The translations under genes were made by a program, and so were the position numbers. Shown piece by piece: positions 24,131 through 37,129 of a stretch of 64,000 nucleotides of DNA. Below the pieces are notes generated by a model that worked only from the letters and a program-made list of their open reading frames with translations, did no database searches and was not told the DNA's origin. The stretch lies in NCBI GenBank assembly GCA_026724425.1, contig JAIUCV010000003.1, forward strand, positions 58,421,088 to 58,485,087. Reading direction: 5' to 3'. Source of the stretch: Erythrophleum ivorense (taxonomy: Eukaryota > Streptophyta > Magnoliopsida > Fabales > Fabaceae). Within the stretch, counting starts at the first letter, position 1. Each line of letters begins with the position of its first letter.

Positions 24131-25639
24131 AGCCCTAACTGTATAATTACATTTTTGAGGGTGATCGTGCATTTTCCCTAAGTAATGTGAAATGTGTGCA
24201 TATCTGTGTGCCACTGCTCCACTAGCACATTGATAAATGATGTATTGTACTCAAATTGCTTCAGTCATGCAGCACCATAAAAACCACATTACCTTAAATA
24301 ATTGATAATGGATAAGGTGGATTACCCAAATAATTTTTGTGCAAGACATATCATGGGTAAAGAAGCCAGTTATCTTATGAATAAAGTTAAATTATGTAGT
24401 TGGTATAACCTAATGAAATGGTTAACAGCGTTAAACAAATTATCTTTCCTCACCATCCCAGATGGCTTGTGATATATGTCACTCTTATAAAGATAGAAGT
24501 GGCTCATCCTTTAGACTTGGCTGAATAGGCTACTTGGCTTCATCCATGAGATCTATGCAAATTACATAATATACTATTAAAATTGACATATACAAATAAC
24601 ATAACTTATCATTATACATTTACAATTAAAATGCAAAAATAATATAACTTATTATTATACATTTACAAAATATATTAATATATTACTTAGTGTCAAAATT
24701 AGGATGCAGGTGGGAAACACAATTATACCCAATTTGTTTGTATAGGTATACCTACTAGGCTATCTCAAGGCCTTAAAATCTATTTCATTGTAATAAAGTG
24801 TTGATCGAGGTCAATTTTTCTTATGAAGCATTAATGGATCCATGACCAACTTTGGTCCAATTGGCTACAACAATATTTTTATCCTCTAATTGGATAGAAA
24901 ATATTGTTGTAGGCATTATATATGGTGTCCAAGTGAAAAATAGGATTCATACAATGAAATGGTTCCAATGCAGTTGATGTGCAAGCTACAAGAACATGCT
25001 AATATGGATACTTCTCTATCTGAAATTTAATGCAATCCCATATGTGCTTGATCAAACTAACCTTGTAACACCAATTGTAATGGTGATTCATTTGGTTATA
25101 AAGCTCTTCCACTTTGAACAATATAGTTTGCTTGTTGAACACCTGCATATTACACCTATAGGTGGATTGCACATTTATTGCCAAGTCTGAGAATAGACTT
25201 GGTGAGTAGCCATTTGAACATTGACTTATATGATATGTTGTATGAAGTACTGGCTCACCCTATAATAAGTTGGCTTGACTATGCCTAATAGAAGTAAAGA
25301 CTTGACCCCTTTGAAGATGTTATTTATGTGCTCTACCAAACATGTATATGGACCTCTGTTGTAATATGCTAGTATGACTCCTTCCCTGTGCCTTTTTTAT
25401 ATGTTCTAACTTATTATCTATAGCTGCTGCTATAATTAACACACGAACATTTTTTGTACTTTTTACTTGTTAAGTGTTTGTTAAAAGGGTGGTGTGTTGT
25501 CACAAAGTATAGTTTCATAATATGGTATAATGTCTTTTGATTTGGATACTGTAATCTAATGTGCAACTCTTGGTTGTCTATCTGTATTTGATTTCTCACT
25601 TCCTTAAATTCACTACCCCTAACTAAGGCTAAATTAACT

Positions 25640-25870
25640 TGTTAGAAAAATACTACAGTGAGATTGATATATTGGGACATTGGTTCAACTTCAAAGGCAT
25701 CAATTGGATCATTTCCACCCACATCATCACCCTTATTTTCATACTCATTATCGTCGTCATCATTGTTATCGTCATCATTATTGTTATAATCAAAGTCAAG
25801 TTCAAGATCATATTCATCTTCATTTTAAAAATCTTTCAATGCATTTTCTCAAAACCTGTTGGAGAAAGAG
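25640..25870 (-). other. Acidic Asp/Asn-rich open stretch, possible transposase relic
   Basis: Read on the minus strand, this region encodes an Asp/Asn/Glu-rich run (for example NNNDDDNNDDDDNEYENKGD) before a stop. Acidic stretches like this occur near the N-terminus of some plant MULE transposases. The downstream minus-strand sequence to about 25000 has only short open pieces and I could not recognise a catalytic domain. It may equally be a simple ATC-type repeat. Confidence 0.2.
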
Positions 25871-28639
25871 GTTAAGTAAAGCCAATTGTTGGGTGAAAGG
25901 AACGTAGTTGCAAACTAGGCTCGATCGATAGAATGTAATGATGTTAAGCATAAGTTAGTGGATCAACAAAATGGTTCATGGTTAGATGATAGGAGTTATG
26001 CCAACACATTGTTCACTTGGTTTAATTGAAATCAGAAGAGATATGACTGACATCTCTCTTAGAGAGATTTATCAATTAACTTTGACTACTCTTGAAAAAT
26101 TATGTGAATAGTATAAAATGTTTGATTCCATGATAATTATATTGCATTTAGCAATGATAGAAAATGTGAGTATGATTATCATATTCTCTGTACATCAAAA
26201 TTACTTGATATCATATTGGATTTAATATTGCCAGGAGCATATATATCAAATTAAATACAACCTAGTTCAGAGAAAGTTGTAACTTTTAACTAATAGTCTC
26301 TTTTAATTTCTTCAAAGTGGCATTAACGTTAATTGTTATATACTTTGATATCACGCACTAATATATTGCCCTCTTGACACTTTCATAAATTTTTCTGTTT
26401 GCATGAATATAAATAAACTCTTTTTTTTTTGCCTTTTTTTCTTCTATGCAAACATGTTCAAAATAATTATGATTGTAACAGCGTTTTTTTTTAAATATCC
26501 TAATTTATAAATTAGAATTTTATTAACACATTTTTTTAAAATTTTTTACATGATTATTTTGAACTTTTACAAATTAATTTTGTTATTTTTAAAAATTTAT
26601 TTCTTATATTCGATACTTATATTTACATTTTTTACATAAATTTTTTGAAATTTAAAAAAATATATTTTATTATTAATAACTTATTTTTAATAACATCCTT
26701 TTATATAGTATACTTTTATTAAAATATTTTTTATTATTTATATAATTATTTCAAACTTTTAGATATTTTTTACTTAATTATTTCAAAATTTTGCACATTA
26801 TTTTTTTTAAAAAAATTTGAAAACATATTTCCCATCTTCTATACTCTTATTTGCATTTTTTATATACTTATTTTAACATTTTACAATTTATGAGAAATTA
26901 TTTTTAAAAAACTTATTTTTTCTATCATATAATTTGATTCACATAATTATTTCAAAATACTAGAAATTATGTTTTATTTTTATAATATTTATTTCTCATA
27001 TCACATACTTCTATTTACATATTTTTTATTGTCAAAATTATTTCAAATTTTCAAAAATTATTTTTATTACCTATAATATTTATTTCTCATATCCTATACT
27101 TTTATTTAAATATTTTTCTTATTATCATAAATTTTTTGAAATTTTATAGATTAATTTTTTTTAAAAAAAAGTATTTATCCTACCCTAATTTTTTACTACA
27201 TTTTTTTCTACAATTCTTTTTACATTTTTTTTCATATGCTTTCAAAATTTTCCAAATATAATAATATATTTTTATAAATAAAAAAGTTTATTTTATTTAT
27301 TTTTTTAATCTCTTCATTTATTTATTCCTTCAAAATATAATAATGATATTTTCTTTTTCATTTCTACAATATGTAATCTATATCCAAAATAACAACCAAG
27401 AAAAATATGATTTATTATACAATAAACATGTAACAGAACCAAGCAAATTAACATGTAGTAAAATAAACTTATATGATAATAACAACTTTCTTCCCCTAAC
27501 TAAACTTTCAGAATTGTAAAATTATTATTAGTACATAAATGTTCCAAAATTCATATATATCATACATGATAAAAAAAAAAGGTAGATACAAAAATAGATT
27601 ACATATTTATCTTATATTGTTGCAAAAAATGTGACATTTACCTTTAATAATCAGAAATACTGAGAAATTTTCAAACATCATATCCCATTTGCCTAAAATA
27701 TTGTTAACTAATGTAGCTTCAATTAAAAAATTTTGCAACACCAAACTTTCAATTCCCAACAACACTCCAAGCTAAAAGGAGTTTCAGCTATGAAGTGGGC
27801 GCTAGGGGTAATTTTTTTTTTTAACACATTCTCGTTATCTTTTTTTTAACCAATCAAATTTTTTAAAAATCTAGTCCCTCCAATCACAATCCAACACTTG
27901 GCACTCCTAATCTATTTGCTCAGTTAAAACATTTATGATCTACTAATGACGTGACTGATCAATTGATTAATTGATCACATTATCGCCTTTTGCAGTCCAG
28001 GGCATAGATTAGCATGCAAAATGTGTCTATATGAGTTTGGAACTAAATTCATACTGTATTAATTCAGAACCACTGATTCTGAAATTAGCATCCGTGTGGT
28101 TGTCTAAATTCGAAATCATTGATTTTGAAATTAATGTAATATATATGGAACCAACAGTCTAAATTTAACCAAATTCAAAATCATTGGTTCCAAATTTAAT
28201 GTCATAAATTCTAAAACCCACATTTTTTTAGTCTTTTTCTCTATTGATCCACATAAATTTGGATACAACAAATTCAGCCAATTTATTAATTTTAGAGCAA
28301 ATATTTCTTTTTGTATTACTTTTTTGAATTTTTTTTGCTGTCACTTTTGAATAAAAGATATGATTGAAAGAGGATTTGATTGGTTGGGGATTTTTTTCAT
28401 TGGAGATAGTGAACAGCTACATATATAAAAAAAATTCTAACCTTATGTCGTCAAAATCTATTATTGGTGCATTTTACCAGTTGATTAAGCTTGCTGGACG
28501 TTCATGCAATCCGGCATTTGGGAGATTGGGGGAACACATATCAAGATTGCGACGGACGATGGAGAGTGGACGACCAAGATTTCAGCTGAGTTTGGGATAT
28601 TAAAAATGCCAACACGTGGTGTGCTACACGCTGCGCGAT

Positions 28640-30026
28640 CGCTTCAACATCTGGGATTTCTTTGACTATCCTTACAAGCCACTTGACCAATTTAGCTGAG
28701 AATTTAGAAAAATTATAATTAAAAATTTTAAATTAAAAATATTTTTTTTAAAAAAATTTAATTTTTAAAATTATTTTTTAAAAATCTAAAATAAAAAATT
28801 TAAACTGTGCAAAAAAAATTATAGTTTATAATGTTAAATTAATTTTTTTATCTTTGAATTTTTTATAATAATTTTAAAATTTAAGTCCTTTAGATATAAA
28901 CTTTTTTAATTTGAAGTTTTAGCCTATAATTTTTTTTAAGAATTCCTCCCGTTGACGCAAAAAAAGTCGTGCATGTGTTGGCTTGTTGCTGTCTTAAAAA
29001 AAAAAGAGAAAAAAAAGTGTTTTTGTATAAAAAAGATAAGGACGAATTACTTTATGTTATGTGTCTCGTTGTGTGTGTATACATATACATATATATATAT
29101 ATATATATATAAAGTGAGACACACACACACACACAATTTTTTTTTAATTAAAAATACGATATACTTATTTTTTTAACAAAAAATAAAGTATAAATTTATT
29201 TATTTTAACCAAAATATTTAGTTTTTTACATTGTACATGTATATTTCTAAAGTACAACTTTAACCAAAACAAATTATACATTTATAAACTTTTCAAGAAA
29301 AAAAGCCAAATATTCAAGTGCCTGTGTATCTCCAATTTGAGATTTTGATAGACAAATGTGAGAGATTTGAAACAAAAAAAATATTGTTTTGTGCATATCG
29401 AAGTTAGAGTTTTGATAAAAATTAGAGATTTTGTAGAAACTTGAAAATTTTGGACAAAATTAAAGATTTTTGTCTAATTTTTGTTAAAAAATAACAGAGT
29501 ATTAAAGTGTTAATAATACAAACTATAAGATACTTGATTGCAAACTTTTAAGACAAAAAATAATCAATCGCAAAAAAGACCAAATCTCATGATAATAAAG
29601 TATATTTCACCCTTTCACTTATTTTTAAATTTCATTAAATTTATAGCAATACTTGTATTGATTAAATATCTATTTAGTACGCATCAAACTTATTAATCAT
29701 TATCTTTTATTTGGTTAAACTTTTTTTTAAAAAATATTTGTGAATATACTCATGGTTTTTAATAACTATTTATTTTTTATTTAATGACTGTAAATTTTAA
29801 TAATAATTATATTTTAACACTGTTAAATGAGTAAACCCTTATCTATCATAGGCCAGTGACGAAACAGCTAAACCCATTTATTAAGCATTGATATATTTGC
29901 CCATCTACAAAGTTAATTATTTATTCAATAAAACTAAGTTGGCAGATTGGATTAGAAACACAAACAAATCCAAAACTTCGTAACTTTAATTTGTTGACCT
30001 AATTTTACAAAAGACTTAGAGCCAAT
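28640..30026. other. Decayed flank of a lost SERK copy plus 3' flank of gene B
   Basis: At 28640-28700 short blocks (CGCTTCAACATCTG, ACAAGCCACTTGAC) match the proximal 5' region of gene A in the same order. 29240-29560 resembles A's far 5' flank at 12480-12660 and A's 3' flank at 540-790. 29640-30026 resembles A's 3' flank at 890-1250. The simplest reading is a former SERK unit deleted down to its flanks. The matches are short and AT-rich, so this is tentative. Confidence 0.4.
29069..29136. repeat. Compound microsatellite (TG)n-(TA)n-(CA)n
   Basis: A short TG tract, a TA tract of about 11 units and a (CA) tract follow one another, so the TG and CA arms are complementary. It can fold into a hairpin. 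Confidence 0.85.
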
Positions 30027-30515
30027 TGTTAGATTAATTTTATAAATTAATAAATATATATTAGCATTAATTAATTTAATTATGGGATAATTAATTATAT
30101 ATTAAGTTTTAAATAAATGGAAACTTAGTTAAAAGTGTATGATTTGTCATAAGTTGGATCACATATAAACCCATTAGCTAGAGACTCCAACTTACAGTCT
30201 TTTAGTAGCTAGTATTTTTTTATCACAAATCTAGTCCATATGGAGAAGAAAAAAGAAATTTAATTGATTAATTGATTTTATAATTTAAGAGAATTACTGA
30301 AGGCAGTTATACGATCATTTTAGAATTGCCTACTTTTCCTTCCTCTCTTCCTCTCCATTATGTAAAAACTTAAGAGGCAAAATAGATTGTATGATTTACC
30401 CTTTTTTATCTTACTCTTTAGATTAATCATGACATTTATGGAGTTCTCATCAGGTATGCTTTTGTTTTGACTATTGAATTTAATATTAAATTCTATTTAA
30501 ATCATGCTATCAATA
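30027..30515 (+). repeat. 5' LTR of the copia element
   Basis: Begins TGTTAGATTAATTTTATAAA and ends in a form of TATCAATA just before the primer-binding site. It matches 38681-39203 over its whole length with substitutions and small indels. Confidence 0.85.
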
Positions 30516-30517
30516 TA

Positions 30518-30529
30518 TGGTATCAGAGC
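30518..30529 (+). other. Primer-binding site of the copia element
   Basis: TGGTATCAGAGC, two bases after the 5' LTR. This is the usual initiator-Met tRNA primer site of plant copia elements. Confidence 0.85.
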
Positions 30530-31865
30530 ATTGTTAATAATATGATACAAAATATCATTTGATTGTATTGATTAACCATCTAATTGTGTTAATTAGTATG
30601 TAAAAAAAAATCCCAATTTTTGAACCTAAGAACCCTAAAAATTGGGATTTCTCAATTTTGGATTAATTACACAAAATTAATCAAAATTGATGTTAGCTAT
30701 TAGTTTCCTGGCATGAATGGCATATTTAGTTTTGTTCAATTAGAGTTTGTTTATCACTAATTTCAAATTCAGGCTTCAAGTTGTATGTGATAGGCATTCT
30801 TTGATCCATATAGTTTCAAATATATTTCTTCCAATAATAATATAATTAAATGATGTATAAACATTGTGGATACTCATATGAACAATATCCATAAATCAAT
30901 TGGAAGATTTGAGTTCATATATATGTAGATCAAAAAGTGTCATATCTGAAAATTTTTAGTTTTTTGTTTGCTACATTTTGGCATTTATTTTCTTTACTTG
31001 ATTGATGAATCTTGGTTAAAATATTGTCTGATGATATTTTTTAGCATTGAAAACTTGAAATACACAATGTTATGGAGATTCAAGGGAGTAACAATGGCGA
31101 AAAATCATCATTGTTACATAGGGTGGCTAGAGCTTAAAGATGATAAGCTCCAGCCATGCCCATTCGCGCCCCTACGCATTGGGCATTTTGGCCCAATGTC
31201 AGCTCCAACCCCATTATTTTTCTATGTTCTATTTAAATATTATTTTTTTAATAATTTTTTGGGGCATAGAAATATTTATTTTGAATTTTTAAAAAATTAT
31301 ATAGTAAATAAATATACTATATTTATTTAATTTTGACTTGAAAAAATTCATGAATGTACTTTATAATATTTTGTATTTTGGTAATGAACCACTCTCCCCA
31401 ATTATAAGTGTAGCCATGTTAGATAAATTCTTGAACCTTCAAATGTGGATGTTTTGGAATATAATACACCATTTTACAATTGATGGTTGCACCTCCTACA
31501 ATGGGACCGACTATGGAAGTGTTCTGATTAGTAAAGGTCTAGGAATGTATTACATTGATAATGTATATACCCTATCAGTGTAATATTATTTTTATAATTT
31601 TGGGATTTGACTCTTTTTAGATAGACAAATAGCATTTTAATATTTTCAATATCTCTTATACGCTCTTGATATGGTTATATTAAATGCATATTGTGTAAAC
31701 TCTTTGTAAAGGCTAAATCTTTATGGTATATGTAAATTTTACTTAACACCACTTTGTTACATAGTTGTTTAACTAAATTTTGATTGGGAATCTTGTGTTA
31801 TAATTATGTTGTGCATACATAATTAATTATTTCTCAATTTTTGTTCATTTCAGTTCTTGTTTTTT

Positions 31866-32690
31866 GGAAACTATCTGTGGTGAAGACTCTCAATGAAACA
31901 AATTATGATGACTGAAAAGAGTCCTTGAATGTATACTTGACAATTTCAGAAAAAAGGATTTGGTGTTCAAAGAACTTAAGTTGGCAAATCTCACACTTGA
32001 ATCTAGTGTTGTAGATAAGGCCTATCATAAGTAATGGCATAAGTCAAACTAGATTTGTCTAGTGATGATTAAGTACACTATTGAGAAAGGAATGAGAGAA
32101 AGCATTCCAGACAAAGACATTGTAGTAGAGTACATGAATGCTATTGGTGAGAAATTTTTTAGGCTTGACAAAATTTAGAAGGTCTATTATCTTTCGCTAC
32201 TTGATAAAACTCGTTATAGTGGAGTGTCAGGGGTCAGAGCACATATAATGAAGCTCATCCACTATTATAACAAGTTGAAATTATATGGTGTTGACCTGGG
32301 AGAAAGCACCTTAGTTTACCAAGTCTTTCAATCATTACTATCAGAATATACATTCTTGAGAACTTTCTATAATTCATAGGAAGTAGAGTGGTTAATTGAT
32401 CATATGATGTCCATAATAACTTAAAAAGAAAAGGCAATCAAAAAGAACAATTCTCATACACCATCTGTGAAATATTTACCTCATGGTTCAAGAAGTAAGT
32501 CAGGTAGTAGTGATAAGAAGGGAAAAAATAGACAAAACAAAAGTTTGGAAAACCTAGATTTAAAAAAGGTATTGAGAAGAGTAAAGGTCCATAAAAGAAA
32601 TTTAAGGGCAAGTACTATTATTGTAAGATAGCTAATCACAAGATGTTTGTGTGTTATAAATTGAAGAACAAGCGTGAGAAGAAAGATACA
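31866..32690 (+). pseudogene. copia gag remnant
   Basis: Readable pieces include NETNYDD-KESLNVYLT and TIEKGMRESIPDKDIVVEYM, both typical of copia gag. Near 32610-32660 a damaged zinc knuckle reads YYYCKIANHKMFVCYKL: two Cys and a His are present, but the motif is incomplete. Several stop codons break the frame. Confidence 0.7.
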
Positions 32691-32754
32691 TCTTCTATTG
32701 TTACTCTTCTAACTCTAGTATGTTTTAAATCTAATAGTCTTAAAACATCTTCTA

Positions 32755-34682
32755 ATTTTTGGTGGTTAGATTCTGGTGCAACTATTCATGTTGCAAATTC
32801 TTTATAGGGGCTCAGAAATAAGAGGATCCCAAGTGAGAAAAAGAAGACTATCTTAAGAATTGAAGGCAGTAGGGCTATTATAGAATGTATAGGATCAGTT
32901 TCTTTATATTTGTTTTCTAGACATATTATAAATTTGAACAATGTTGTTTATATACCTTCCGTGAGAAGGAATTTAATTTCTAGTTCAATTTTAGATAGTT
33001 ATGTTTATTCATTTTAGCAAGGAAATGGAAAGACCTATATTTACTATGATTTTATTGTTGTTGGTATTGCTACTTTATAAAATGGTTTATATCGTCTAAA
33101 TTTAAATGATTGTCCTATTAAATATTCTAGTGCTTTTATTAATGCTAAGATTGGGTATAAACGCCTGAGAATTAATAGAATTTCTTTTTTTTTTTGTGGC
33201 ATTGGCATTTGGTCCACATCTCTAAAGAAGGATTGGAAAGATTGGTTAAACAAGGTGTGTTACAAGATTTGGATTTTTAAGATTTTGAAACTTGTATTGA
33301 CTATATTAAGGAAAATTTTTTCGCTAGAGCTAGAAACAAAGAGGTAAATAGGTTTGAAAATATTTTAGATCTAATCCATACTGACATATGTGGGCTTATT
33401 ATACTTGCAGCTATAAGCGAATTCAAATACTACATTACCTTCATAAATGATCATTCTAAACATGGTTGAATTGATCTTCTACATGAGAAGTCAAAATCAC
33501 TAAATGCCTTTAAGAATTTAAAGGCAACAGTTGAGTAAAAAGATTAGCATGGTCATAAAATGCGTTAGATTAGATAAGGGAGGAGAGTATTATAGGAGAT
33601 ATATTGAGGCAAGCAAAAATTCAAGTTTATTTACTTTATTTCTTCAGAAACATAGTATTGAAACCCAGTATACAATGTCTAAGGCCCCACAACAAAATGA
33701 GATTATAGAAAGGCATAATCGTACTCTGATGGATATGGTTAGAAGTATAATTAACCGCTCCTCCTTGATAGAATTCTTGTAGGGTAACGCCTTGAAGACT
33801 GTGGTCTATATTTTGAATTAAGTATCCAGTAAAATAGTGTTAAAGACTCCATATGAACTCTTCACTAGAAAGAAGCTAAGTTTGAAGCATTTTTGAGTAT
33901 GGGGTTATAAGGCAGAAGTGAAACCATATAATCTTCAATTAAAGAAATTATATTTAAGAGCAGTTAGTGGATTCTTCATTGGGTATTATATAGGTTCAAA
34001 GGGATGCAGGTTTTATTGCCCTACTTACATTATTAAGATTATCAAATCTGATCAGGCATTTTATTTTGAGGATAACTTGGATAGTGGAAGTTCCATACCT
34101 ATAGTTATTAATTTGTGATGAGAGCATCGTTTTGCCTATGCCTATTTTGACACCTTTTGTGTCTAATAAAGATAAGGTTGTGGTAAATCCAATTAGAGTA
34201 GATGTAGAACTTTCTATCGAAGAAATATGTGAACTGGTCATTGAATTGAGACATTCTCAAAGAGCTCGTGGGCCTGCAATACCAAATGATTATATGGTTT
34301 ATTTGCAGGAATTTTAATATGATACTATTGAAGGTATAGATCCTAACTCCTTTTAGCAAGTGATATCTAGTCCTTACTCTTTTAAATGGATGGAGGTTAT
34401 GAGTGATGAATTGCCTTTATACATCAAAATCATATGTGGGAGCTTGAGGAATTGCCAGATGGGTGTAAACCAATTAGTTGTAAATGGTTCTACAAAACTA
34501 AACGAGACAGTTCTGGTGAAATTGAAAAATATAAAGATAGACTTATAGTTAAAGGCTACAATTAGAAAAAAGGCATCGATTACAGAGAAACTTACTCTCC
34601 AGTATCTATGAAGGATGCTTTCAAGGTAGTCATGGCTCTTGTTGCATAATTTGATCTTGAATTTCACCAAATGGATGTCAAG
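32755..34682 (+). pseudogene. copia pol remnant, part 1: protease, integrase, start of RT
   Basis: Protease active-site WWLDSGATIHVANSL lies near 32760. The integrase region includes LDLIHTDICG (near 33365) and, from 33531, RLDKGGEYY and PQQNEIIERHNRTL. The start of reverse transcriptase has CKPISCKWFYKTKRDSSGEI and YSPVSMKDAFKVVMAL, ending at HQMDVK where a 2.4-kb element is inserted. Many stops are present. Confidence 0.8.
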
Positions 34683-37129
34683 TGTCACACCCCACACTTT
34701 AAGTACACATGCACGGAAGCGGAAATATAGAGAAAATACTTATGGCATTAATTTAAATCATATAAAACATATAAGTTTTTATTTAGAGGACATTTGTAGA
34801 AATTTCGGCAGAGTCTCCTCTATAACGTAGACCTCCCGATATTTCTACAAATGATCAGCTAGTACAATATAGCCCGAAAGGGCACAATCAGACCAAAAGA
34901 AAATATTTGGGGTGTGGGGACACCCTAACAATGATTCAGTGGAGCTAGCTTTACAAGGTTTACAAAATTTTAAACAACTACATATACAACCAAAATACAC
35001 CCACAAGAGCTCTGCAGGCTCGTCAAAGGAGGTCTCAAGAGGTCGGCCACTAGAAGGCGGCTGGAGGCAAATTAGAGTCCCTACTGCTCTCTGAAAAATA
35101 TACATATATAAAAACAAATGAGTTTGATACTCAATAAATAAGTAATACCGACCCTTTTTAAAATAAACTTAGGTCAAATAGGTTTACACATATATATATA
35201 GATATAGACCATATGGAACAGACTTTATACAAACTCCTTTTTCAAAATACACCGAACGCATCTAAACAGAACCAATTGGAACAGACGCAGAGCACACAGC
35301 TCGCGGGAAAAATTACTACAGACGCAAAGCTTTCAGCTTGGGAAAATAAAATGACCCCGCGTGTGGTGGCCTGCACACGGGGCTAGCACCACCCCTGCTA
35401 GCTGAGGTTCAGATTATGGTGCACTAGGGCTAACATCTACTGCTGTTAGCTACAGGGTTCTGAGCAGATAACTCCATAAAATTTCCAATTAACTCAACAT
35501 TCGTAAACTTGCAAAATTCCCGGTTGAAATCAAATTTTTGTAACATGTATATGACTAAATTTTGAAATATGTATCTCTATAAATAGAGAATCAAAATTTA
35601 AAAACACTGCAAGGAAACTTAAGAACAGAAATAAGAATTTCCTGAGTCTTTGGTCCGCATTACTTACTCACCTTCCCAGATGTTTTATAGAGATTTTCCC
35701 GACCCGTTCCTCGGCTATAACTTAGTTTCCTGAATACCCTACAAGACCCATTTACCAGAGTTTAGAAAATGAATTATTCCAATTAATTTCTTAAAGGACT
35801 TGGACTTATCAAAATTTAGAATTTATTCCTCTACTAATTTTACGCCTTCCAACTCGTGTAATATATATTCCATATTCCCATTTTATGCTTTCTTTTCCTT
35901 GGTTCCACCTAGGAGTTAAACCAAAATTCAAAACTAAAAGGAATATATACCATCTTTAATCGGGAAGTTTATTCTGCATAATTATAATTTAACAATTAAG
36001 AAAGGAGCACGGTGGGGGTTTGGTCTTTAATTAAATTAGGTGTGTATAAATATGCAGAATTTTTGGGAGGGATTAATATATAGGAGAGGGAACATACAGT
36101 TAAGTATAAATGAATCAGAATTTTTCTCCAACTAGGATCATCTTCCTGCCTCACTTTTCTCCTGCGCAGAACCCCTCCAACTGCCACCACACAAGACATA
36201 TTACAGCATTAATAAACAGGGGAGAAAACGCTTGGAAAGTTGACCAGAAAAGGCAATACATACTTCAGAAATTTTCCCGGCCCAAATCCACTATGCAGCG
36301 TTGCTCTCTTAGCCCAGCCACATATCCACGAAGCTCAGCTCAAACAAGGAGGAAGTGGGCTACTGGAAAACGAGACACAGAATCACATGGCGTGAAAAAT
36401 GGGGGAGAAAGAGGAACCCAATAAAAGCAATCTGTACAGCAGAGTTTTAGACTTGAGAATTCAATTTTTTTGGCTTAGTTTCCCCAGCAACCAGCAGCAA
36501 AATGGAACCAATTCAAGGAGGAACATACAGCTGAAATTTGAACAAGAATCAACGCTGAACAGGGGCAGCAACAGCGCTGAACAGAGGTATTCAGGTGGCG
36601 CTGAACAGAGGAGGAAATGGAATTTTCTGGCGTGCTCTCACTCCAAAACCAGCAGCAAAACAGAACCAATTCAAGGAGAAGCTTGCAGCTAGAATTCGAA
36701 CCAAATCAGCGCTGAAACAGGGCAGCAGAAACGCTAAACAGAGGAGGAAATAAGCTGCAGAATTAATCCATACCAGCTTCGTTCAACAGGGAGGAGTATG
36801 CGACTGAAGGAAACAGCTCAGTTGAAGCAAACTCAAGGCGTGAGGAGGCAGAACATCAACATCCAGCAGCTCGCAGGAGCAGAGAAGGTAGCATCCAGAA
36901 AACAGAGGATGAAGGTGTGAGATTCTGGCGATTCTGTGATGCTGCACTGGAGGATATATATTGCAGAAATTCTGGATGGGCAATGACCGAAGAACCAGCT
37001 GAAGGAAGAAGGAGAGGAGGGGTACATATGTAATTTCTGGAAGAGCAAAATTCCATACGTGGCAGCTGCATGATTTGCTTTGAAAAGTCAACTCCCTTCC
37101 CATGCATAAATTCACGTCGGGTTCTCACA
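34683..37129. mobile_element. Nested solo LTR, 2447 bp (copy 1)
   Basis: Starts TGTCACACCCCACACTTTAA and ends GGGTTCTCACA. It interrupts the copia RT between DVK and AFLNGNLYEEVY. Flanking 5-mers TCAAG (34678-34682) and TCTAG (37130-37134) differ at one base, as expected of an old target-site duplication. It is the inverted counterpart of 42147-44690: both share the termini, the hairpin near the TGTCACACC end and internal blocks. No coding domains and no internal LTR pair are visible, so I read it as a solo LTR, probably Ty3-gypsy. ORFs inside it are not gene-like. Confidence 0.75.
34791..34853. repeat. Hairpin-forming inverted repeat near the end of LTR copy 1
   Basis: Arms CATTTGTAGAAATTTCGG and CCGATATTTCTACAAATG surround a spacer of about 27 bp. 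The same structure is found in copy 2 at 44522-44581, so it is a family feature. Confidence 0.85.

Larger units (their letters stand above)
20653..28640. other. Long gene-poor stretch with decayed repeats
   Basis: The first 60 bp or so continue the SERK intron homology of copy D. After that I find no gene I can support. The stretch contains a 144-bp tandem duplication, a 445-bp direct repeat, a short acidic-coding run on the minus strand near 25.8 kb, and very AT-rich sequence at 26.4-27.4 kb. It is probably old transposon material. Confidence 0.5.

Noticed and set aside
25680..25907. His-rich plus-strand ORF
   Set aside because: It is the reading of an ATC/CAT-rich low-complexity tract. No start context or domain supports it.
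28364..28603. 79-codon plus-strand ORF
   Set aside because: No recognisable motif and no neighbouring exons with matching splice sites; it is close to decayed SERK flank.
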